A stretch of 64,000 nt of DNA from Theropithecus gelada. Its lineage: Eukaryota > Chordata > Mammalia > Primates > Cercopithecidae. Where the stretch lies: NCBI RefSeq assembly GCF_003255815.1, contig NC_037674.1:22432286-22496285 (forward strand). Reading direction: 5' to 3'. A program made the translations under genes and the position numbers. The notes below the pieces were generated by a model. It had not been told where the DNA came from. It searched no databases and saw nothing but the letters and a program-made list of their open reading frames with translations. Positions 52,450-64,000 of the stretch are shown piece by piece. How positions within the stretch are numbered: position 1 is the first letter of the stretch; each line of letters starts with the position of its first letter.

Positions 52450-52571
52450 TTTTTTTTTTTTTTTCTTCCTGTTAGATACTTGTTAATCTGGTGTCCTTGC
52501 TGGGGGTGGGTGGTGAGAATCAGTGGAGTTTTCTGTTCCACCATCTTGCTTGCACAAACTCTCCCATAATC

Positions 52572-54310
52572 AACACCAGGAGTTCTCAGCAGACTCCCTG
52601 AATTGAGGAACTGGAGTTTAGAGTCCAGGGAAAACAAGGCCAATTATAGGAGTTCCACAAAAAAAATGTACAAAAATGGAGACAATAGCTCAGAGAGAGA
52701 ATTCAAGAAGTTGGCAGAGGGTCTCCTCAAGTATTTAGCACAACACTGATTAGTGCACGTGTTTAAGAAAACCAACCGACACTGGGGAAAGAACCACCAA
52801 AAAGGATTAAAACAGTGCCCATACTAACACAGAGCAAGAAATAGGCCTGTTCCCACAAGCCAAACCAGAAAACTTGTAGATTCATAGAACGTTGATTGGA
52901 TGTGGTGAGAGAAAATGTTAAAAAGCAATAGAATCTACCCAAAAGGAAACAGAGAAAAGACTAAAACACCTCCTCCCAATAATGAATGGAAAATCAAAGA
53001 TCACTGGAACAACTTGAAGCAGCTTACTATGTGTATAACTGGAAGTTCCCCATGGAAAAGAGAGAAATAAAGGAGAAAATATTTAACAAAATAACCAAAA
53101 ATTGTCCACATGTGATGAAAAGTCAAATCAAAGAAGCTCAGCAAACTCAAAAGGGACATTAAAAAAATCAATGTACATGGCAATCAAATTGTTTAAAATC
53201 AGTGACTTTAGATTTTTAAATCTTAAAAGCAACCAAAGAAAAAGATGACAACAAATTTCTCATCAGAAACAATGCAGGTAAGAAGATAGTGGAAAAAATT
53301 GTCAACCCACAGTTATATACTGAATGAAAATATCTAAAAATGAAGAGGAAATAAAGACTATTTAAAATATACAAAAGGTGAAAGAATTAAATACCAGCAG
53401 ACCTGCAGTACAAAAAAAGGGATAAAAATTAAGTATTTGAGGCAGAAAGAAAATGATATCAAATGGAAATATGGGTTTTTGCAACACACAGCACCAAACA
53501 CTGTAACTACATCATAAATGTATTTTTCTTAATATTTAAAATGGTTTAATGATAATTGACCATGAAATGAGAAAATTGTAAAAGTACTATAGAGCTGTTT
53601 ATAGCATATATATAAGAAAAACATGCTACAATACTAGAATAAATATTGGGTGGGAAGAAATGAAAGTAGATTATAGTATGTTTCTAATACTTTAGGTGAG
53701 GTGCTATAATGTAACGAGATAGACTATAGTAAGTTAAAAATTTATACTGTGAATCCTACAGCAACCATTAAAAGAACAAAACGAAGAGTTATAATTACTA
53801 GTAAGACAAAAAGAAAAGATGAAATAGGACTATAAGGTACTCCGTAATTCTAAATAAAGGAGGCAACAAAGGAGAGATGGGAGAAATGGAAAACAAATAG
53901 CAAGATGATAAATCTGACCATACCAATCATTGTGTTGCATGTAAGTGGTCTGCATACCCTAATTAAAAGGCATAAATTGGCAGACTGGACAGAAAGATAA
54001 GACTTAATTATGTGCTGGTTACAATGTAAACTCACTTATATATAAAGACCAATAAGGCTAAAGTGAAAGGATGGAAAGAGTCATACTATGTTAACACTTA
54101 TCTATAGAAATTTGGAATGGCTATATTATATCAGAGAAAGTATATTTAAGAGCAAAAAAATCTAGCAGGGATAAAAATGCTACTTAATGATACAGAGGTG
54201 AATTCATCAACAGGAAATTACAGCTCAAGCATTTATACACCTAATATCAGGAATTCAAAATATATGAAGTAAAAACTGAGAGAGTAGGAATGTGAATATT
54301 CACCAAAAGT
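52572..54310 (+). mobile_element. L1ME: 5'UTR, ORF1 and start of ORF2 (right of L1 insertion)
   Basis: This continues the element broken at 45543, starting with the second 'aacaccaggagt'. 'cactggggaaagaaccacca' and 'gtgcccatactaacacagag' mark the 5' part. ORF1 ('tctcatcagaaacaatgcag') and the ORF2 endonuclease ('aatggctatattatatcaga') follow. Similarity fades near 54310. All frames are broken. Confidence 0.8.
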
Positions 54311-57132
54311 TGAAAACAGGCACAGCACTTAGAAAAGTCACAGTTAGATTTGTTCTTAGCCAAGTTTGAGGACTTAAGCGCAGGAACACAGACTCAGTAT
54401 AGACTGAGACTATGTCCAAAGTAGGCTGCATGAGGCACCGTATGTATACATTTTCTAACAGGGCACAGTAAGATTTTTTTAAACTTAAATTTGGTTCTGG
54501 ATATTTAATAATATATTAATAACCACTGTATGATCTGCTCCATGTTTTCCCCTATAAAGTAAACTTGCAAATTTCATATAGATATCAATACATAAAACTC
54601 TATTAACTCTATCAGATTTGGTGTAGATATCAATATATGAAACTCTAGTAACTCTATCATATTCTAAGGTCTATCTTTTCTAAATATATTCCCATAGCAA
54701 AGTAACCACATAATCACACATTTGCAACTAAACACTCATGTAAGTTAAATGGGTATTTTTCCCCTGGAAGTCATAATGATATATTGCATTAGGCAATTAC
54801 AGTTTTGAAGAACGGATAGTACCCCATTCAGAGTGGTTACTTAGGACATTATAATGGGAGTGTCACATTTATCACGGCATATAGGAGACACGATGCTCAA
54901 ATACAATGGAAAGGCCATTAATGTAGAAAGGTTTTAAAACTGTCATCAGATCCATTAGAGTTGATACCAGTATTTTACATAAAAATTGCCTGCTGTGAGG
55001 ATAAAGGTATCTGAGATCAGATCATTTGAAGAAAATCAAATAAGATACTTGATTGCTAGATGACGTGGCTGTTAAAAGAACAGACACAAATATATATGAA
55101 TAGAAGCTTAATGCATTGAAGACAGAAATGTCAAGAGAAAAACTTCCTTAAAAGTAGGCTGATTCTTTGGTTAGAAGCCAAAATAAAATGGAGATTCTCT
55201 TTTCCAGAATAGTCTTGGGGATAATACTTTTTGTCTATAATAAAAGAATATTCATCAACATATTCATACACTGTGGGCTCAGTCAAGTAATCCAATCAAG
55301 TACATCATCAAAGTGATCTTTGGTGTCTTCTTTCTTAAATCTTAACGTGGAAAAAATGCCACTAAAAAGTTTTTTAAACTTTTAGTATCTCCGTGCTTCA
55401 AAATCAATATTAGGTTTTTCTTTCTATATTCTGACATTGACTAAGGTGTGTACTTGGATAAAGACCCAATATAAACAGATTAGTGAATGTGCTCTTCAAT
55501 TTTTAGTAATGAGGAGGTTATCAGAAGGACATCTGTCTAATGCAAAGGAACACACAACTAATGTCAGTCTGAAAGTAATCAGCTTTTTGAAGTTCTGAAA
55601 TGAGTCTTATCTTCCGGGTTATATTCAGTGTTAGTGGAATTGTTAGGCAACTACTTTTCTTATGCTTACAAAATAATTGACATTTTATAGGACTGCAACT
55701 GAAAGAAGAAGAAAAGTTCTGCCTAATGGGTTAACATGATAGGATTTTAAGATATTATGGCATGACTGTGACCCAATCTGAGTAGTTCTTGAGTCATCCT
55801 CCCACCTACTTGAAATTTTATTCAGACATCCTCTGTGTTTCACATTACTAACCAAAATGAAGGCAAAATCCTATGAGGAGCTCAAGGATCCTTACTTAAA
55901 CAGCTAGAATCCAAATGCCAAACACATGAAAATGAAAATATAATGAAATTGGAAAGGAGTGTGCCAAGAAAGCATTCTTGCCTAGAAAAGCAATGTAGCT
56001 GGATTTAACAAGGTCTAATAATGGTCCAAGTTATGCCTTCTTGTCCCTGTGTCTTCCCCTCAATTAAGAATCCTGGCAGTACGTAGGGTGGCTCACAGGT
56101 GCTCCCCTCAATTTGCGGTAACAAAGTGCTGGCATCCCCTGTGCCCCTCTCCAATCCTGTGGTCATTTATGGTATATGTGTGGATTTAGACTTAATCACA
56201 CTTGTCTGTATTTAACCAACAGAGTAATCATATGAAGATATTTCTCAGAGGCATTCAAGCTACTTAGCATACCAAAATGTTCATCACTGAGGGAAAAGAT
56301 CCTATGTTGTTCTTTCTTTTTTCTACTTTACTTCATTTTCAGAATATTTCAAATGAGCTGCATTTATTCTAAAAGAGGAAAAGTTAAAGGAAACTTTAAA
56401 ATAGGGTGCATCCCAAATCAGAGTAAACTCCTTTTAGATTAATAAAGACATAAAACAAGCAAAGCTGCTCATCAAAGGAAATTTCTAAACAGATGTCATA
56501 CGGCTTTTCTAAGACTATTTGTGTGCATCCTGATGCAATACAGGAGGAGGAATGACCTACCATCTAACTAATTGCTACAGTGTTCCAGTAAGTATCTCCA
56601 GTTTAGGTCATGGTTTCCTAATTTCTTATTTTATGTAAATCAAATCTCTTTTACTTCATATTCCTTTGAAAGAAGGAGGAAACCTAGATTTCAGTTTGTA
56701 ACATTTTTTGCTGCAGACTGTTTTGCTTTTGTGGTCATTCTTGGGGGATGGTCTCATGAGTCAGCTGTTATTAGTTTGAGATAGTGCACCCTAATGAGAC
56801 GGCAGAATCCTCTTGATAGGTTTAGCCTGTGATAACCTTCGTCTTAATTCTGTTTTGTGGTCTGGAAACCATTTTGAACATATGCTACTTTGGGAATTTT
56901 ACTCTCTCCAAAGCATTTTCAATTTGACATTTTATATTAGAAAATAGCTATGGGTCATTTATTAATAAAATCTTATTAGGATTACACAATTCTTAGACTC
57001 ATGTGGTCATTAATGGTACCAAATAAATTATGATCCATCCTTATTTCGATTATGATGGTGAAATAAGATGTAACTTTTGTTCTATTTTAAAGTTAAGTTC
57101 ATAATAGGAATAGTTTGATTTTGCACACACAG

Positions 57133-57135
<3 letters not shown>
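54311..57135. other. Repeat-poor unassigned sequence
   Basis: Apart from a 45-bp tandem duplication I see no interspersed repeat in about 2.8 kb, which is rare in this window. No exon is convincing: the 70-codon frame at 56572-56784 has no recognisable domain. Confidence 0.5.
54580..54664. repeat. 45-bp tandem duplication
   Basis: Copies start at 54580 and 54625 with 'agatatcaata(c/t)at(a/g)aaa', followed by 'ctct(a)(t/g)taactctatca'. A few substitutions separate them. Confidence 0.88.

Positions 57136-57171
<36 letters not shown>
57136..57171. repeat. (TG)n microsatellite, ~18 units
   Basis: A pure TG run of about 36 bp, the longest uninterrupted dinucleotide repeat in the window and likely polymorphic. 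Confidence 0.97.
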
Positions 57172-57173
<2 letters not shown>

Positions 57174-58959
57174 TTCTATGTTCTGGAATAATGGGTAACA
57201 TAATTATATTCATTTATTTTGTTTTAACTATCTTTATTCTCTTACTATTATACTTTAATGCCCATTAAAGCTATCATTTCTAGCTAGTCAGTTGGTATTA
57301 AAACCTCAAATGAAGCATACTTCAATTAGGAGTGAAGATTCCTTTGATTTGTTCAATGAAAATACTTTTAAAAAATGTAACAAAAATACAAACTTCCTGT
57401 CTTTTACAGTTTGCTAAATTTTTCATTAGCTTATAGCCATTTGCATTTGTATTCTTCTGCCAAAGCTGAAAATACTTCTAATTTTTTTTTAAAAAAAAGA
57501 AGAAAGAAAACACCTGTTTTGGGTCTAATTATGAATTGCAGAGAACTATCATTCCTAATTACTAAATAGCTACAGAATTCCCATTTAAGTCAAATCAACT
57601 ACACTTGAAAATAAACCTAGAATTTAAATGTTATCATCATTGATAATTTATTCTACTTCCGCACAGAAAAAGAAGCCTCAATTCAAAAGAAAGCCTTGGA
57701 TAGATGTGTGCTTTACAAATCTTGCTTGGTGGTTTTAACACAGATGACACCAAATTTTGAAAAATTTAATGAGAAGCAGCTTTTTTTTCTTAAAGCACAT
57801 TTTGCAAATTAATCTTAACTTATTCTTGATAGGTTCCTCACCTCCCACCCAAGAAAAGACAACCTGCAATAATTCTAAAAATATTTTTATATTACCATTT
57901 AAATCTTCTAAAAACACCAATATGAAGCCATATTTAACAAAATTTTGCCCAAAAAATAACTACTTTTAATTCAAGAGAATACGTATAATTAGATCTCAAA
58001 GACTGAAACAGATAACATCTACTTTTCATAGATTAGTAGAATCAATGACCCAAGGAAATCCAATGCTAATTTCTCAGGCAAAATTAGTGAGGGTATGACT
58101 CTTAGACCTCAAATGCAGTTATAACCCTCTTGGGAAAGACTAAATTCTCCCAGCACCAATCTTTAATTCGTAGACATAGTTCAGCTTCCTCCTGGATATT
58201 ACCAATCAGTACCCCCGATGTAGGGAGCATTTATGTTGATTTTAAGTCATTTTAGGCATTAATTCGTGCCATTTATCATTATAATGCATATATTATAATT
58301 CTATATTTCTTTAAAAAGGCATTTAAATATGAGAACAATATGAGCTGCTAGAAGCAATTCTAAGGGAAGAAACCAATAGCCACTTTTCTTAGCTCTGTTT
58401 TATTAGGCAAGCCTTCTTCTGTAGGTTATTTTAGACATGTTTGTTTACGGCTACTTCAAATATGGTCACAAATAACCTTGCTGATTCTCTTTCTGTAAAA
58501 ATCACATGATATAGCACATATTCTGACAAAAGCACACATTGCAGTATTGATTTATAGAGGAATATGACAACAGTCCAGGTTAGGTCGATGGTAAGGTTTA
58601 GCATTCTCTTAGGATTCTATGTGCAAATGATGATTTACAATCAGTTGAGTGCATCTTAAAATGTATGTGCATCAACAACAAAACCATAAATTGCTGTGTT
58701 GTAATTTTTTTTTCACTTTACACATCCTTTGTTTTTTTCTTTTAGAGTTTTCCATGTGAGGTAGTATTGGTTTTAAGCCCTCAAAGAAATATATGGAATC
58801 TGTAAGCCTGTTTTGGGAATCAGGATAATTCTAGAAACCCTCACTAATCCTTGGTACAGATAAAACAATACCACCTCTGTCTTTTTCTCACATACAGCTC
58901 TGGGAAGGAAGAGCTCAGTATATGTACTTTGTTTCCATCTCTTTCTCTAATAGTAAAGA
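57172..58959. other. Repeat-poor unassigned sequence
   Basis: No interspersed repeat or gene is recognised. A T10A8 self-complementary run lies near 57482-57499. Confidence 0.5.
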
Positions 58960-59205
58960 AATTGTTCAAACACAGACTTTGCAATTGGGAGAACTATATT
59001 TGAGTTCTGGCATTTTCACTCACTAAGTGTGTGACTTTGGGCAAGTCACTTACATCTTTAGGTCTCAGTGATATACCCCACAAGAATAGGGATAAATATT
59101 GTATCAAATTCTTAGTGTACATAAGGTAATTTGATGAAACAGTACATGTAAAGAAATTAACAGCTGATCCAATGTTAAATAAATGTTACTGTTACCATTA
59201 TTTTT
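58960..59205 (+). mobile_element. MIR SINE, nearly full length
   Basis: 'tgtgtgactttgggcaagtc' followed by 'acttacatctttaggtctca', 'aatagggataaatattgta' and 'ttaaataaatgttactgtta' is the MIR order from core to 3' end. Confidence 0.92.
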
Positions 59206-59214
59206 GAAAGTTGC

Positions 59215-59345
59215 AATTTTTTGTCAGCTTTATTACAATAAACTTCACCCATGAATGTTTATCATATATACAGTAGCCTAACCACGGCCATAGCCATGAA
59301 ATTGAACATATCCATCATCCTAAAATGTTCTCACAGTCATAGACT
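59215..59345 (-). mobile_element. Old L1M 3'-end scrap
   Basis: 'agctttattacaataaactt' and 'ttgaacatatccatcatcct' resemble the antisense 3' end of L1ME/L1M4 elements at high divergence. Confidence 0.5.
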
Positions 59346-60799
59346 TTTAAGACTTGAATAAAATTTAGTGGCATCTAGTCTAATTTTTATTTTATATGTA
59401 AGAAAACTAAGGTTTTTTTGAGGTGCAGAAAGTTGTTTATACTCACTTATCTCAGCAGTATCAAAGTTCATTAAATATTTTGTTTCTTTCCTCTGGACTC
59501 AGTTCTCTTCTACTTCATCACACTGGCTCTTTTGTGGTCAAAAGTTTTCTGGCTGTGGTAGAACAGGCTACTGTGCAGAGTAGATATTTCATGGAAGGAT
59601 AGGAATGAGAGAGAGATTTCCAAAGAAATAGAGCAACACGTGGGCAATGCGTGAGTGAGCAATAAAATGCTGCCTGCTTCCAAATTTGAGTGCGTGAAAG
59701 ATTATTTGCTCTTTCAGTCAAGATGCATTCACAAAATTTTCTTTATCATTGGAGTTCAGAAATTTCAATAGTGTATCCAAAGTACAATGTAGTAAAGGGA
59801 AAATATTATGCACCTTAAACAAATAAACTATAAAATTTGGGAGTGAGGTGGGTGTGCGATAGAATAAGAAGATTGTTTTAGATAAACAAGAAGGACTTCA
59901 CCCACCACGGACACAAAACAAAAATCATATGAACATTTAAAAAATATATATCAAACTCTGTTTTTCTTGGGAGGATCTGATTATGCTTTGTTTGGAGACT
60001 TTAGCTTATTTTACACCAAGTTACGATGGCCTTGTATCCTAGCTCTGACTGGGCATTTTAAGCATTATACAGTTTGTCAGTCAGAATCACAGAATATCAG
60101 CAGTGCTGGTTCTCTTGAGATAAAAGGGCCTCACACTTCCTGCCATCTTTCTCTTATCGAAAGCCGGGGTAAGAGAAACGATACCTACACACAGTAGATA
60201 AAAATAGTGGCTTTCTAACATTTTATCATTAGATACTCTAAAACAATTTTGAAAACTATGAATCATCTTGTACATTTGAAGTTGACATCTAAAATTTTCC
60301 ATCATTTTAACTTCAGTTTCAAAGAATATATAAAAGCTGTTTTTTAAATTAACACTTTAAAACAATACTGATAGATCACTATTTGAAACATTTTCAATAA
60401 AATGTGATTGTTACCGTGATTTCATACCCACCATTGCTCATTAAAGGAAAATATGAACAAGGTATTTTTCACAAATCTAATGTCATTCCATTTTGATCTT
60501 GATTTTTTTATTCCCCCTCAACATATAATCTTATTCTTGTAAAATATATTTTATGTTATGAAAATATTTTCTAGATTACACTATACTACTTAATGGCAGC
60601 ATATATGCACACACATAAATAAACATCAATTTTTAAATCATTTTCTACAGGCATCTATGTTGACCAACAGAAAATACATTTATTACAAATTTTGATAAGT
60701 AATCATTAAGGACAATAAGTAAAATGGCATTGGAAATGTATTTTTAATGAAATAAATTAAGCTCTTGTTTCATTTCAGTTTGTGTACCCTCCTTGAAAA
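59346..60799. other. Unassigned sequence
   Basis: No repeat or gene is recognised. Frames of 72-76 codons on both strands overlap each other at 59967-60305 and have no family resemblance. Confidence 0.5.
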
Positions 60800-61175
60800 T
60801 AAAACAGGGTTCACATATGTTTTCACTCCTGTATGGAAGCTAAAATAGTTGATCTCATACAAGACAGTAGTATATTGGTTACTAGAGGCTGGGAAAGTGG
60901 GGAGGAAAATAGAGATTGGTTAATGGATACAAAATTTCAGCTAGATAGAAGAAATAATTTCCAGGGTTCTATAGCACTGTAGGGTGACTATAACTAAAAA
61001 TAATTTATTGCATATTTTCAAAAAACTAAGAGAGGCTTTTGAATGTTCCCAACACAAAGAAATACACGTTTGAGGTGTTGGGTGTGCTAATAACCTAGTT
61101 TTGATCATTACACATTGTACACATGTATGAAAATATCACTCTGTATCCCATAAATATAAAAAAAGTCAATTGAAA
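60800..61175 (+). mobile_element. L1 3' end (L1PB/L1MA age), strongly 5'-truncated
   Basis: 'ttttcactcctgtatggaag', 'ctagaggctgggaaagtggg', 'agggtgactataactaaaaa' and 'catgtatgaaaatatcac' follow an L1 3'UTR to its A-rich end near 61165. Only the last ~375 bp were inserted. Confidence 0.9.
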
Positions 61176-61703
61176 AAATTTAAAAACCAATTAATTTTTT
61201 AAATGAAACAGGATTCAGATCAATTATAGACATATGCATCAAGATAAATTGTCATATGTAAGTAGCTTGGAATTAAAAGTTTTGTTATAGCAGTGAAACT
61301 CAATTCATTGAACTCCTTTCAAATTGTAAGACAAAAATTGATTTTTCATTAAAATTTATCGGTAATAATCCAATTGTTAAAGTAGTTCTTCATTCAATTT
61401 TATTAAGAAGAAAGAGTTAGAACCCAGACAATTGTCAAAGTAACTTATTTCCCAGTCATTGCTATCATTTAAATTATCCCTTTGATTGGACCCTCACCCA
61501 CAGGTAAGGTGTTATGTAAGATTTCCTTTGTGTGAAATCTATGGCTTTCTTTTGTAAAGTGAGAAAAAAATTAAGAGAGGGAAATTAGTTAAAGACAATA
61601 TATGGGAAGCCTCTAGCATAGTTGACCACTGGAAAATTGTCATGCAAATCAATTCTAGGACACTACACATTTGGCAGTTTAAGATTTGGAAATGGATTTT
61701 CTT
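61176..61703. other. Unassigned AT-rich sequence
   Basis: No repeat or gene is recognised. Confidence 0.5.
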
Positions 61704-61715
61704 AAAACTATTCCT

Positions 61716-62329
<614 letters not shown>

Positions 62330-64000
62330 AAATTATTTCAAGATAGCTTTAAGGCATCCAGTTTCTGGCCTGACACATAAGGACCTTAGAAGTTGCTGCC
62401 CCCTCCTAATAACAAGTAAAAAGTTGAAAAAAAAAAACTGAAAAAAGAAATTAGATCTATAAGAGAAGTGAGGTCACAGGGCAAAGCTCCCAAAATTAAA
62501 GAGATAGGCAAACAGATACATAGAATCACAATTTAACTGGGGTAGAAATCTTCTCAAGGAACATTACCTGACTAAGAAAACCTGAACTTTAATTGATGAA
62601 TTTTTTGAGGCTCACAGTGGACAATTCTGAGAGTTAAAAAATTCGAGAGGGAGTAATGTCAGACCTCAGCAAGACAGTAGAATAGGAGGTCCCAGGCTTC
62701 AATAACACCTGAAGAAGTGCACAGACACCAAAACAAGGACACAGGATTACAAGGAGAAACTAAGAAAACTCCAAGACTGGGCCCTAAAGAAACAGAAATC
62801 TGTGAAATTACAAGCAAATAATTTGAATAATCCTTGTAAAGAAGTCCAATTAACTATAAGAATATACAGATTTAAAAAATAAACATTTGGAAAACAGTAC
62901 ACAAAGAAAATTAAAAGTTTGACCAAGACATATTAATAATAAAAAATGAAAAATCTAGGCATGAAGAACACAAGGCTAAATTGGAAAAAAAAATTCAATA
63001 GAAATATTTAATGGAAGGCTTAAAATCTGAAAAAAAAAGTGAACTTGAAGATACAGCATATGAAAGTATACAGTCAGAGGAGCAAAAAGAAAAATAATAA
63101 GAAAGAATTTGAAGAAAGCCTACAGGAATTACGGGACATCATAATGAGACCTAACTTCACATAATAGAAATTCTAGAAGGAAAAGAAAGAGAAAAAGGAT
63201 CAGAAAAAATATTTGAAGAAATTAGTGGCTTCCTTAATCTGTGGAAAGATGTCAACATCCCAGTACAGAAAGTACAGAGGCCCTCAAACAAATTCAACTG
63301 TGAGAAATTTTACCAATTTACATATAATAATCAAACTATCAAAAATCAAAGGCAAAGAAAAAATTCTGAGAGCAGCAATAGGTAATAAACACATCACATA
63401 CCAAAAGTCCCAATACAACTCTCCATGGTTTGCTCAACAGAAACCGTGCAGGCCAGGAGAGTGTTGGAGTATATATTTGATGTGCTGAAGGAAAAATAAT
63501 TACCAGACAAGAATATCTTATCCAGCAAATCTGTTGCTCATAGATGAAGGAGAAATAAAACCTTTCCCAGACACACAAAGACTAAGGGAGTTTATTACCA
63601 CCAGGCTTGCCTTATAGAAATTGCTAAAGAAAGTGCTTTTAGCAGAAGAAAATATGACTAACTAATAACAAAACTTATGAAAGACAAAACTTAATGGCAT
63701 AAGTAAGACAGAGCTATATTAAGATTACTCTAGGTCTATAACAGTGCTGTGTAAAGCAGTTTTATCTATAGTGTGAAGGTTGAAATATAAAACTATTACC
63801 AACAACCATTGCTAAAATAAAGTGTCAAGAGATACATATAATAAAATTATCTCAATTCTGACATCAAAATGTGCATGGCAGGATAAAATCATACAGTGGT
63901 ATGTAAAGTTAAGTTGTTATCAACTTGAAAAATACTATTATGAGATGTTTTAATGTAAGCCTCATGATAATCACAAAGCAAAAACTTACGCTAAAAGCAC
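62330..64000 (+). mobile_element. L1M: 5'UTR, ORF1 and inter-ORF region, continuing past the window
   Basis: 5'UTR-like sequence leads to an ORF1 remnant. The 91-codon frame at 63213-63488 includes a KLSKIKGKEKILRAAIGNK-like stretch typical of the L1 ORF1 C-terminal half. 'aagttaagttgttatcaact' and 'tgtaagcctcatgataatca' then mark the inter-ORF region of old L1M families. ORF2 would lie to the right of position 64000. The reading frames are broken. Confidence 0.82.

Larger units (their letters stand above)
45544..52571 (-). mobile_element. Full-length LINE-1 (L1PB/L1MA age) with 12-bp TSD
   Basis: The whole element is present in antisense: poly-T and 3'UTR at 45544, ORF2 C-terminus, RT ([12 protein letters not shown] readable in the frame at 47452-47688), endonuclease (48.1-49.6 kb), ORF1 (C-terminal frame at 50092-50430), and a 5'UTR of at least 1.5 kb ending in 'ccaccatcttgcttgc' near 52555. 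The direct repeat 'aacaccaggagt' at 45532-45543 and 52572-52583 bounds it exactly. Both ORFs are broken by stops and shifts. Internal damage includes a ~150-bp loss with a hairpin (46460-46492), a 39-bp tandem duplication (47237-47314) and a truncated Alu (52260-52449). Confidence 0.92.

Noticed and set aside
56560..56600. Possible splice donor 'ccagtaagtat' and flanking exon
   Set aside because: A single donor-like match without an acceptor, an open exon frame or a neighbouring exon is expected by chance.

Overview
This 64 kb window is primate nuclear DNA with no gene that I can recognise. It contains Alu elements of several ages, LINE-1 of many ages, MIR, L2, ERVL-MaLR LTRs, Tigger and hAT-Charlie transposons, dinucleotide microsatellites and one short run of N. 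The youngest Alus (about 4.8, 34.4 and 61.7 kb) carry 'gagatcc(a/g)gccac' where the human-lineage AluY consensus has a 'gagatcgcgccac' type sequence, plus 'ctagcc(g/a)ggcgaggtgg'. As I know the families, these states mark AluY of Old World monkeys, so a cercopithecid (macaque, baboon, vervet or relative) is the likely source. No exon chain, CpG-island promoter, tRNA, rRNA, CRISPR array or bacterial-type operon is visible. The open reading frames are short and are mostly antisense or in-frame readings of repeats.

Layout. 1-11 kb: AT-rich sequence with two LTR remnants, four Alus (one broken by an 86-N gap), a MER5-like fragment and a solo THE1/MST LTR with an exact 5-bp target duplication. 11.15-16.05 kb: an internally deleted plus-strand LINE-1 whose 5'UTR is built of three ~237-bp units. 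16-25 kb: an ancient medium-frequency repeat, a 110-bp tandem duplication, two MLT1 LTRs, a 1.2-kb GC-rich LTR inserted in an AluJ, and a GGAA microsatellite. 25-38 kb: AluJ, L2, a MER2-type Tigger, a 5'-truncated primate L1, a Charlie element, MER3, two MIRs, a monkey AluY, a nested hAT/L1 pair and an older L1 3' end.

38.8-54.3 kb is an almost unbroken LINE complex. A plus-strand L1M fragment and a minus-strand L1M fragment meet tail to tail, both without 3' ends, at an Alu. To the right a full-length minus-strand L1 (45,544-52,571) with a 12-bp target duplication splits an older plus-strand L1ME. 54.3-61.7 kb is comparatively repeat-poor, holding only a GT microsatellite, one MIR and short L1 ends. 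62.3 kb to the end is the 5' part of another plus-strand L1M that runs out of the window.

The region behaves as a gene desert or large intron shaped by repeated retrotransposition, nesting and rearrangement. I found no undescribed biological system. The best leads are structural: the tail-to-tail L1 junction, a perfect 14-bp inverted repeat made inside an L1, the repeated L1 5'UTR units, two unexplained duplications in non-repeat sequence, and what looks like a false duplication at the assembly gap. Family names come from recall of consensus sequences, not from a RepeatMasker run, so subfamily calls and edges are approximate.
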